NCBI GenBank assembly: GCA_937911445.1
Contig: CALDQY010000220.1
Coordinates: 1 to 5,616, forward strand
Origin: an uncultured Rhodobiaceae bacterium
GTDB lineage: Archaea > Thermoplasmatota > Poseidoniia > Poseidoniales > Poseidoniaceae
Reading direction: 5' to 3'
Length of the DNA: 5,616 bases
The notes under the pieces are model-generated. The model was given only the letters and a program-made list of their open reading frames with translations, was not told the DNA's origin and ran no database searches. Positions 1-5,616 of this stretch are shown one piece after another. The position numbers were made by a program, and so were the translations under genes. How positions within the stretch are numbered: the first letter of the stretch is position 1; every line of letters begins with the position of its first letter.

Positions 1-2
1 AT

Positions 3-2507
3 GCAAGCCTGCCGGCCGGTTTGACCTTCGAGACCAGCAACGGTACGATTTGGGGTACACCGACCGAGTTGTGGAATACGACGCCTTACACAATTTGGGC
101 CAACAACAGCGGTGGCTCAAGTGTGGCTTACCTCAACATCACGGTCAACGACCAACTGCCAACCAGCGTGGCCTACACGCCTGAGAATCTGACCTTGGTT
201 CGTGGTGAAGTCAGCAGCGATCTCCCATTGGTACCTGCCCTCACTGGTCCAGGTGACATCATCATCTGGGGCATCAATGCCAGTTTGCCAACGGGATTAT
301 CTTTCGGCACGAACAACGGAACGATTTGGGGTGTGCCTCAGGTCAACATGACCGCGACGGCGTACACCGTTTGGGCCAACAATTCAGGTGGAAGCGTCAG
401 CACCACATTCAACATCACCGTCCTTGAGCCAATCGTTGTTCTTGATTACAACCCAGAGAACTTGACTTTGGTTCGAAGCATAGCTATGACCGATCTGCAC
501 CCAATTGTGACGGGTGGTAGCGTTGAGACGTGGGAAATCCATCCATCGATTCCAGCTGGATTGAACTTTGCAGATGGTGTTCTTTCGGGTACACCAACGG
601 TCAACATGACTTTGGCGATGTTCACGATTTATGCCAACACAACGGGCGGTTCTGCTTCGCATACCATCAATCTCACCATCCTTGAGCCAGGTGTCATCCT
701 CGAGTACAACCCAGAGAATCAGACCATGACGCGGGGTCTTGCGATGGTCACGATGACGCCGACCGTGACCAACGGTACTGCAGAAACATGGAGCATCGAT
801 CCATTGCTGCCATCAGGATTGAATTTCAACAACGGTGTCATCAGTGGAACACCGACCGTCAACATGACGCGTACAACGTTCACAGTCTGGGCCAATACGA
901 CGGGTGGTGCAGCATTCCACACAATCAATCTGACCATCCACGAACCGATCGTTACCTTGGACTACAACCCAGAAAATCAGACGCTGACACGTGGTGTACC
1001 GATGACGCCGATGCATCCAATTATCACTGGTGGTAACGTGAGTGATTGGTACATAAGCCCGTCTCCACCATCAGGATTTAATTTCGCAAATGGTGTCTTC
1101 TCAGGTACACCTGTCTTCAATCAAACCACAACCATCATGTTTACCATCTATGCAAACACATCGGGTGGTTCAACCTCTCACACAATCAACATCACCGTTC
1201 TTGAGCCATTGGTCGAATTGGCCTACAACCCAGAGAACCAGACCTTCATCCGTACAGAACAAACGATTGCTTGGTCACCAACTGTATCCGGTGGACTTCC
1301 AGAAACATGGGCGATTGAACCTGCACTACCAAACGGTCTTGTCTTCGACAATGGTACGATTTCAGGTTCACCATTGGTCAATCTCACCACAACGCAATAC
1401 ATCGTTTGGGCCAACAACAGTGGTGGTTCTGCTTCAACATCGATCAACATCACCATCAACGAACCTGCTCCAGACATTGAGTATGTTCCAAGCGATTTGG
1501 TCTTGACTCGAGGAACGGCCATGACCACCTTGCAACCGAATGTGACGGGTGGTAGCATCGAAACGTGGGAGATTGAACCGACGATTCCAAACGGATTGAG
1601 CTTTGTTGATGGTGTGATTTCAGGAACGCCGACAGCGATTCAGAATCAGACCCAATACATCGTGTGGGCCAACAACAGCGGTGGTTCCTTGATGGCCTAT
1701 CTCAACATTACCATCCTAGATATTGTCCCAGAAATCGCCTACACACCTGAGAACATGACCTTGACCAACGATACCAGTGTGGTCGATTGGCTACCGGTAA
1801 ACATCGGCGGACCTGCCTTGACATGGAGCATCTCGCCAGCATTGTCTGAAGGACTGGAATTCAACGAAACGACTGGACACATAACAGGAACACCAACCGA
1901 AGTCATGGATGTGCGAACCTATGTGGTTACAGCGACCAACAGTGGTGGTTCGGCTTCAACGCAGATCAACATCACTGTGCTTGATCAAGTTCCAATGGTT
2001 GCCTTCGTGCCTGATGATGTGGTTTTGCTCAACAACTCCACTGTGTTGACCATGGAAGCCATCTCCACAGGTGGTATCGTCACCTCTTGGAGCATCTTGC
2101 CTGACCCATCAACTGGCTTGTTCTTCGATACGATCAATGGTACGCTATCAGGTGTTGCAACACAGGTTCAGAACAGAACCATGTACACCATTACAGCATC
2201 CAACGATGTTGGTTCCATCACGGTCTTTGTCAACGTCACCGTCGAGGACTTGTTCTACAACATGTCCCTCGGACCGTTGTATCTCCTCAACAACTCCGAA
2301 ATGATTGCACTAGAACCTGAATCGATCATCAGTGGATCAACGTTTGAGATTGAACCGGACCTGCCTGAAGGTCTGTTTTTGGGTGCTGATAACGGAACGA
2401 TTTGGGGAACACCAACCGAATTGATGGACTTGACCAATTTCACCATCTATGCAAACAGCAGTCTGTTCAACGATGAATTCGTTGTTCAAATCGGCGTTCT
2501 GGAGGAT
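3..2507 (+). repeat. Tandem He_PIG Ig-like repeats, one partial plus nine full copies
   Basis: Protein-level tandem repeats start at 3 (partial), 165, 435, 693, 951, 1212, 1470, 1728, 1992 and 2253, with lengths of 85 to 90 residues. The consensus is a strand with YxPENxTLxRG, a middle segment TGGxxETWxIxP, then LPxGLxFxxG, SGTPTxxNxT, a strand TVWANxxGGS and a closing strand INITVLEP. This is the He_PIG fold signature; each unit is expected to be a beta-sandwich, and the chain a rod. Copies 2 to 6 are most alike; copies 7 to 9 have drifted, losing PEN, the GGS turn or Trp. No cysteines occur in this region, so the domains are not disulfide bonded. At DNA level the copies are diverged, so this is not a recent perfect tandem duplication. 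Confidence 0.88.
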
Positions 2508-4088
2508 ACGGACCTTGACGGTCTACCGAACGAATTGCCTGACGATGCAGACCCTCGTCGTGGTTTGGTCGAAGACTTTGACGACGATGGCGATGGCTAC
2601 ACTGACTTGATTGAGGGCGATTGTCTCTCTGACCCATTGGACGGTTCGGACGTTCCAGCCGATCTCGATGGTGACTTCGTCTGCAATGCGATTGACGATG
2701 ACATCGATGGTGATGGTCTGAACAACACCGTTGAGACCAACACAAGCGCCTACATCGATGCCAACAACACCGGAACTGATGCATGGGATGCCGATACCGA
2801 TGGCGATGGTATCTGCGATGGACCGATTGCACCTGCTCTTCCAGTCGATTACTGTGAAGCAGGTCCTGATGCCTTCCCGAACGATGCTGCAGCCTACCTC
2901 GATACCGACGGTGACGGAATGCCAGACGAATTGTTGGGCGAATCGACGACTGGACTGAATGAAGACTTGGACGATGACAACGATGGTTGGACAGATCTTG
3001 ACGAAGCTGATTGTGGTCCAACCGATTCAAAGAACAAACTCGATACACCTGTTGATAGCGATGGTGATGGCATCTGTGACTTCAACGAAGTCTTGTCTGT
3101 AACCTACGGAACGGGTGACTTCGAATTGCTTCAAGGAGAGCGCAACGTCTCACTCCAACCACTCATCACCGGAATGACCGTCGATATCTGGGAGATTTCA
3201 CCTGCTCTACCGTACGGCTTGTTCTTCGGTGGCGATACGATGGCACGAACCTCAAACGGTAACGGTACAATCTACGGTGTACCGTTTGTTCCATCGAACT
3301 TGACCGAGTACACCGTTACTGCAACGAACTTGTTGACGGGTACACAGATCTCGACCACGTTCAATCTCTCGGTTGAGGAAGATTACGACTTGGACGGTCT
3401 TCCGAACAACAACACTCGAATGGGTCTGCTTGAGGTTGACTTCGACGATGACGGTGATGGCTTCAACGATTCGTTCGAATTGGAATGTGGTGGCGATCCG
3501 TACAACCGTTCATCGGTTCCGAGGATTGAATCCGATGGAACTTGTTACACATTCCGCTCCTACGAGCAACCACCAGAAAAGGACAAGAATCCATTCAAGC
3601 CAATCTGCTTCCCGATCATCTTCCTCTTGTTGGCCTTCATCCTCGTGGTTCCGATGATTTTGACACGACGCAAGGAACGCGTTGGTGTACAAGTAGAACA
3701 CGTTTCAGCAACGCCTGCATTCCAGAGTGGTTCTGGAACAATGCTCGATCCATTCGTTCTCAAGGCTGTCACGATTCCATACAACACCAAGGCCAAGACC
3801 AAAGAGCGTATTCGCTGTGCTGAGATGTCACCGGGTTACGAGGTCAAGGTTCGAGAGACCAATGTTGAAGTCAACAAGAAGCGCTTTGGTGCAGTTCAAT
3901 TCGCAGGTGTTCAAGATGGAACAGGTGTCCTCAAATCCAACAGCGATGGCTTATTGATGATCCAATTCACCTTTGATGGAACGCTTGAGCCGAGCGAGTT
4001 TGGTATGGTCTACAAGAGCGAATTGATTCTTGATGAGAAGACCTACTTCGTCTGGCACGTTGAGACCAAGGCCAAGAAAGGCAAGTGA
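3..4088 (+). CDS. Giant He_PIG-repeat, Ca2+-module surface protein, type I membrane anchored (5' partial)
   Basis: The gene is open at the left edge. The frame continues without a stop to codon 1 at position 3, and residues before the first possible start (TTG at 21) already match the repeat pattern (SLPAGLTF), so that TTG is an internal leucine. The visible 1361 residues hold, in order: a partial and nine full Ig-like repeats of about 85-90 residues (residues 1-835), an Asp-rich block (836-1030), another Ig-like repeat (1031-1126), a second Asp-rich module (1127-1181), a linker, one transmembrane helix (1201-1220) followed by RRKER, and a 141-residue tail. The stop is TGA. Repeats match the He_PIG (putative Ig) signature LPxGLxF...GxxxGTPT...TVxAxNxGGS...NITV. 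Known He_PIG and TSP3-like arrays are extracellular; the role as adhesin, stalk or S-layer-associated protein is inferred. There is no catalytic domain in the visible part; one could lie upstream. Confidence 0.9.
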   Translation, partial: ASLPAGLTFETSNGTIWGTPTELWNTTPYTIWANNSGGSSVAYLNITVNDQLPTSVAYTPENLTLVRGEVSSDLPLVPALTGPGDIIIWGINASLPTGLSFGTNNGTIWGVPQVNMTATAYTVWANNSGGSVSTTFNITVLEPIVVLDYNPENLTLVRSIAMTDLHPIVTGGSVETWEIHPSIPAGLNFADGVLSGTPTVNMTLAMFTIYANTTGGSASHTINLTILEPGVILEYNPENQTMTRGLAMVTMTPTVTNGTAETWSIDPLLPSGLNFNNGVISGTPTVNMTRTTFTVWANTTGGAAFHTINLTIHEPIVTLDYNPENQTLTRGVPMTPMHPIITGGNVSDWYISPSPPSGFNFANGVFSGTPVFNQTTTIMFTIYANTSGGSTSHTINITVLEPLVELAYNPENQTFIRTEQTIAWSPTVSGGLPETWAIEPALPNGLVFDNGTISGSPLVNLTTTQYIVWANNSGGSASTSINITINEPAPDIEYVPSDLVLTRGTAMTTLQPNVTGGSIETWEIEPTIPNGLSFVDGVISGTPTAIQNQTQYIVWANNSGGSLMAYLNITILDIVPEIAYTPENMTLTNDTSVVDWLPVNIGGPALTWSISPALSEGLEFNETTGHITGTPTEVMDVRTYVVTATNSGGSASTQINITVLDQVPMVAFVPDDVVLLNNSTVLTMEAISTGGIVTSWSILPDPSTGLFFDTINGTLSGVATQVQNRTMYTITASNDVGSITVFVNVTVEDLFYNMSLGPLYLLNNSEMIALEPESIISGSTFEIEPDLPEGLFLGADNGTIWGTPTELMDLTNFTIYANSSLFNDEFVVQIGVLEDTDLDGLPNELPDDADPRRGLVEDFDDDGDGYTDLIEGDCLSDPLDGSDVPADLDGDFVCNAIDDDIDGDGLNNTVETNTSAYIDANNTGTDAWDADTDGDGICDGPIAPALPVDYCEAGPDAFPNDAAAYLDTDGDGMPDELLGESTTGLNEDLDDDNDGWTDLDEADCGPTDSKNKLDTPVDSDGDGICDFNEVLSVTYGTGDFELLQGERNVSLQPLITGMTVDIWEISPALPYGLFFGGDTMARTSNGNGTIYGVPFVPSNLTEYTVTATNLLTGTQISTTFNLSVEEDYDLDGLPNNNTRMGLLEVDFDDDGDGFNDSFELECGGDPYNRSSVPRIESDGTCYTFRSYEQPPEKDKNPFKPICFPIIFLLLAFILVVPMILTRRKERVGVQVEHVSATPAFQSGSGTMLDPFVLKAVTIPYNTKAKTKERIRCAEMSPGYEVKVRETNVEVNKKRFGAVQFAGVQDGTGVLKSNSDGLLMIQFTFDGTLEPSEFGMVYKSELILDEKTYFVWHVETKAKKGK
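2508..3092 (+). other. Asp-rich Ca2+-binding block (TSP3-like modules) within the giant protein
   Basis: Residues 836-1030 are dominated by DxDxDGxxD loops, for example DTDLDG, DFDDDGDGYTD, DIDGDG, DADTDGDG, DTDGDG, DLDDDNDGWTD and DSDGDG. Such loops resemble thrombospondin type 3 and EF-hand-like Ca2+ loops. Six cysteines sit here (GDC, FVC, GIC, DYC, ADC, GIC), whereas the preceding Ig-like repeats have none, which suggests disulfides fix the loops. Two copies of a longer module are recognisable, at 2508-2687 and 2901-3092. Ca2+ binding and a stiffening, spacer or membrane-proximal role are inferred from the family, not shown directly. Confidence 0.82.
3093..3380 (+). repeat. Isolated eleventh He_PIG-like repeat between the two Asp-rich blocks
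   Basis: This 96-residue unit carries the same landmarks as the upstream array: WEISPALPYGLFF, GNGTIYGVP, a YTVTATN strand and a closing NLSV strand. It is longer than the others because of an insertion around residues 1079-1087 before the GTIYG turn. It is followed directly by another Asp-rich module, as repeat nine is followed by the first block, so the pair Ig-like repeat plus Ca2+ module appears to have been duplicated as a unit. Confidence 0.8.
3381..3545 (+). other. Second Asp-rich Ca2+-type module, membrane proximal
   Basis: About 55 residues contain DYDLDGLPN, a Gly-Leu stretch, DFDDDGDGFND and two cysteines (LEC and GTC). Order and spacing parallel the start of the first Asp-rich block: DLDGLPN, then R-x-GL, then DFDDDGDG, then E-x-x-C, then DP, then S-x-VP, then DG-x-C. 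It sits about 19 residues before the membrane helix, separated by a Pro/Lys linker (EQPPEKDKNPFK). Confidence 0.78.
3603..3662 (+). other. Single transmembrane helix of the giant protein
   Basis: Residues 1201-1220 form an uninterrupted hydrophobic stretch beginning ICFPIIFLLLAF and ending at ILTRRKER. The basic cluster after it acts as a stop-transfer signal and places the C-terminus in the cytoplasm by the positive-inside rule. Sequon and lysine distribution on the two sides agrees with this orientation. Confidence 0.88.
3663..4085 (+). other. Lys-rich C-terminal cytoplasmic domain of unknown family
   Basis: The 141-residue tail differs sharply from the rest of the protein: 15 lysines, no sequons, one cysteine, and alternating hydrophobic patterns suggesting a beta-rich fold. 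Visible landmarks are GSGTMLDPFVLKAV near its start, KERIRCAEMSPGYEVKVRE in the middle, and MIQFTFDGTLEPSEFG towards the end, finishing with KAKKGK. I do not recognise the family. It is too long to be a mere stop-transfer tail and may bind an intracellular partner; that is inference. Confidence 0.6.
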
Positions 4089-5108
4089 TCACAGAGGAAT
4101 TTCGTGCAACCATCCAAAGATGTCTTCTTCGGTTTCGTTCTGAATGCCTGTAAGTTTGTCGTACAGTGTTGTTGTAATCGTTCCTGGTGTTCCATCACCA
4201 TAGGTGACCTTGTTATCGCCGTGGGTGATGCTACCGATTGGCGAAATAACGGCTGCAGTTCCACAGCAGAAGGCTTCGTCTGCAGACATTGCAAATTCAG
4301 CACTGACCTTCTCTTCAACGACTTCGTAGCCCATGTGGCGAGCGAGTGCAATGATGGAATCTCGGGTGATTCCAGGAAGGATGGTCCCTGTCAATTCAGG
4401 CGTGTAGAGAACCTTGTCCTTGATGCAGAAGAAGTTCGCAGCACCGACCTCTTCGATGTAGGTACTGGTTCGAGCATCAAGGTAGATGACCTCGGCATAG
4501 CCTTGCGCTTTGGCCATCTTGCTTGGCATCATACCAGGTGCATAGTTTCCAATTGCTTTGACGCCACCAGAACCGCCAGGAGCAGCTCGATGGAATTCAT
4601 CAGAGATTAACAATTCAATCGCACGCATACCGCCCTTGAAGTACGGTCCAACTGGTGTAACGTAAATCATGAATGAATAACTTGGAGCGGGAGATACGCC
4701 GAGAACTGGACCGCTTCCCATCAACAATGGTCGAACGTACATTGCACCACGACCCATGGGTGGAACCCAGTCGATGTTGGCTTGAACGACTTGTTCAACT
4801 GCATCGATGAAAATGGATTCTGGAACAGGTGGCATCTTCAATCGATCTGCACCACGCTGCATCCGTCGAGCGTTCTCGTCTGGACGGAAGAAAACAACTC
4901 TATCCCTGGCGGTTCGATAGGCCTTCATCCCTTCAAACAGACCTTGACCGTAGTTGAGAACACCCGCAGCTGGAGAGATGGAAATGTTGCCATATGGACG
5001 CAAATCACCAGGCATCCAAGGCTCATCGCCCGTGGTTTCAGCCACGTACATGGTATCGGTTGGTGTTAACGAAAACGTCAGTTTGTCCCAGTCGATATCT
5101 TTGGCCAT
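4089..5108 (-). CDS. ilvE: Branched-chain amino acid aminotransferase (PLP fold type IV, ilvE_II/BCAT class)
   Basis: The 339-residue enzyme transfers the amino group between Leu, Ile or Val and 2-oxoglutarate in the cytoplasm using PLP. Family landmarks are complete: LNYGQGLFEGMKAYR (about residues 51-65), FFRPDENARRM (likely phosphate-binding Arg75), YVRPLLMGSG, the Schiff-base lysine Lys184 in GGVKAIGNYA, Glu220 in EEVGAANFF (pairs with the pyridine nitrogen), GTILPGITR and CGTAAVISPIGSI. Wording and length fit the plant/eukaryote-like BCAT group (ilvE_II) better than the E. coli group. The CxxC redox pair of human BCAT (in GTACxxCP) is replaced by Ala and Ser. An upstream TTG at 5117 in frame is possible, but ATG at 5108 is preferred because DIDWDKL follows at once, matching homologue starts. 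GAGGT lies only two bases before the ATG, so a weak site or leaderless initiation is possible. It converges on the giant gene with zero spacing. Confidence 0.95.
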   Translation of the reverse strand: MAKDIDWDKLTFSLTPTDTMYVAETTGDEPWMPGDLRPYGNISISPAAGVLNYGQGLFEGMKAYRTARDRVVFFRPDENARRMQRGADRLKMPPVPESIFIDAVEQVVQANIDWVPPMGRGAMYVRPLLMGSGPVLGVSPAPSYSFMIYVTPVGPYFKGGMRAIELLISDEFHRAAPGGSGGVKAIGNYAPGMMPSKMAKAQGYAEVIYLDARTSTYIEEVGAANFFCIKDKVLYTPELTGTILPGITRDSIIALARHMGYEVVEEKVSAEFAMSADEAFCCGTAAVISPIGSITHGDNKVTYGDGTPGTITTTLYDKLTGIQNETEEDIFGWLHEIPL

Positions 5109-5218
5109 GAACCTCAACCCGTGATTCTCGCTAAGGAGATTCGGCTTTCAATTCTTGCTCATCGAATTTTTGCAAATTTGGCGATTATGTTATGTTCTGA
5201 AAGCAATTAGAGATTGCC
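5109..5218. promoter_or_regulatory. Divergent intergenic promoter region between ilvE and the secreted PKD protein gene
   Basis: This 110-base gap must hold both promoters. For the rightward gene, ATTATGTTATG (5184-5194) is a TATA-like element about 30 bases before the ATG at 5219, which would put the transcript start within a few bases of the start codon, consistent with archaeal leaderless or near-leaderless mRNA. For ilvE, an AT-rich stretch (5164-5180, containing GCAAAAATT on the minus strand) is a weaker TATA candidate giving a leader of some 30 bases. An 8-base palindrome CAAATTTG lies at 5173-5180 and could be an operator core. Exact elements are not certain. Confidence 0.45.
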
Positions 5219-5278
5219 ATGAGAACTGCACTTGCAATGGTCCTTCTCCTGCTTCTTACAGGACTTGTTCAACACGCT
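5219..5278 (+). other. Signal peptide of the PKD-like protein
   Basis: Residues 1-20 have a short basic n-region (MR), a hydrophobic core with five consecutive leucines, and a polar c-region ending VQHA. There is no lipobox cysteine, so this is a type I rather than a lipoprotein signal. The exact cleavage site is inferred. Confidence 0.75.
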
Positions 5279-5616
5279 CAACCGACTGAACTTGATGATG
5301 AAATCACCGTTTATTCAACAGATAGCTTCGACCCTGTTGCCGATATGACGCTTGGTGCAAACCAAGCCATTGCTTCCAACATTGCCCATACTGGTACGAA
5401 AAATGTTGCAGGACAGGATTGGGATGTGTATCGCTTCACACTCGATTCGACTGGCCAATTGAACGTCGAATTCGATGCAAGCAACTCCAGCGATCCTGAT
5501 GCAACAACAGGAAACGGCATTGACACCTATCAGTGGAATATTTTCTTTGATGCGCCCTATGGCGATGACCAGTTCAATCTTGAAGGGCACACGTTCTCTG
5601 AACCAGCATCGAGCAA
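5219..5616 (+). CDS. Secreted protein with signal peptide and PKD-like domain (3' partial)
   Basis: The frame from ATG at 5219 stays open to the window edge (132 complete codons). Residues 1-20 are a classical Sec signal: MR, then a hydrophobic core (ALAMVLLLLLTGLV), then VQHA before QPTE, with likely cleavage near residue 20. Residues 65-85 (QDWDVYRFTLDSTGQLNVEF) look like a beta hairpin. From about residue 82, FDASNSSDPDATTG followed by IDTYQWNIFF matches the PKD-domain pattern (F-D-x-S-x-S-x-D-P-D ... Y-x-W). PKD domains are extracellular Ig-like folds mediating binding. The mature part is acidic. The purine-rich sequence before the ATG is a poor ribosome site, in line with a leaderless start. 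The full function cannot be told because the rest is outside the window. Confidence 0.85.
   Translation, partial: MRTALAMVLLLLLTGLVQHAQPTELDDEITVYSTDSFDPVADMTLGANQAIASNIAHTGTKNVAGQDWDVYRFTLDSTGQLNVEFDASNSSDPDATTGNGIDTYQWNIFFDAPYGDDQFNLEGHTFSEPASS

Noticed and set aside
21..23. TTG as the true start of the giant gene
   Set aside because: Six in-frame codons before it (from position 3) match the LPxGL pattern of the repeat, there is no signal peptide after it and no ribosome site; the gene continues upstream of the window.
3..2507. Possible CRISPR or recent perfect tandem DNA repeat
   Set aside because: The period of about 260 bases with coding-level conservation and strong DNA divergence fits protein domain repeats, not CRISPR or a young satellite.
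2467..3048. Open frame of 193 codons on the minus strand, rich in Arg, His and Ser
   Set aside because: It lies entirely opposite the Asp-rich block; repeated GAY and GGY codons read on the other strand naturally give stop-free Arg/His-rich frames. No recognisable domain or start context.
4060..4110. Intrinsic terminator between the convergent genes
   Set aside because: No stable hairpin followed by a T-run, and no strong T-tract on either strand at the junction.
4104..4610. Open frame of 168 codons on the plus strand inside ilvE
   Set aside because: It is antisense to the catalytic part of a well-supported aminotransferase and shows no family motif.
5115..5117. TTG as start of ilvE, adding three residues
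   Set aside because: ATG at 5106-5108 (minus strand) is a stronger start and lies directly before the conserved DIDWDKL; the added residues MRF have no counterpart in the family. It cannot be excluded entirely.
5134..5288. AGGAG at 5135-5139 on the plus strand followed by a short frame from TTG at 5155
   Set aside because: The spacing is too long, the start is weak, and the frame is an out-of-register shadow of the signal-peptide gene ending after about 44 codons.

Overview
The window most resembles a marine planktonic archaeon of the Marine Group II (Candidatus Poseidoniales) type. This is inferred from the style of the proteins, not from a marker gene: a giant acidic membrane-anchored surface protein built of He_PIG Ig-like repeats and Asp-rich calcium-binding modules, dense Asn-X-Ser/Thr sequons, a second secreted PKD-type protein, and compact spacing. 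No rRNA, tRNA, mobile element, CRISPR array or origin was seen.

Layout. Positions 3-4088 (+) are the 3' part of one very large gene whose start lies upstream of the window; 1361 residues are visible. They comprise one partial and nine complete Ig-like repeats (3-2507), an Asp-rich Ca2+-type block (2508-3092), an eleventh Ig-like repeat (3093-3380), a second short Asp-rich module (3381-3545), a linker, one transmembrane helix (3603-3662) and a Lys-rich tail of 141 residues. Positions 4089-5108 (-) encode a branched-chain amino acid aminotransferase of the plant-like class. The two genes are convergent with no intergenic base: TGA and TCA abut at 4086-4091. A 110-base divergent intergenic region (5109-5218) holds promoter-like AT-rich sequence. 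Positions 5219-5616 (+) are the 5' end of a secreted protein with a signal peptide and the start of a PKD-like domain, running off the window.

Functionally, two envelope protein genes flank a core metabolic gene on the opposite strand, with no sign of an operon. The large protein looks like a long glycosylated, Ca2+-stabilised stalk or adhesin on the cell surface. The aminotransferase performs the last step of Leu/Ile/Val synthesis or the first step of their breakdown. The most noteworthy signals are in the giant protein: a 1009-residue stretch without one lysine, sequons held at four fixed positions per repeat and absent from the cytoplasmic tail, three copies of a Cys-containing Ca2+ module, and a conserved-looking C-terminal domain I cannot assign.
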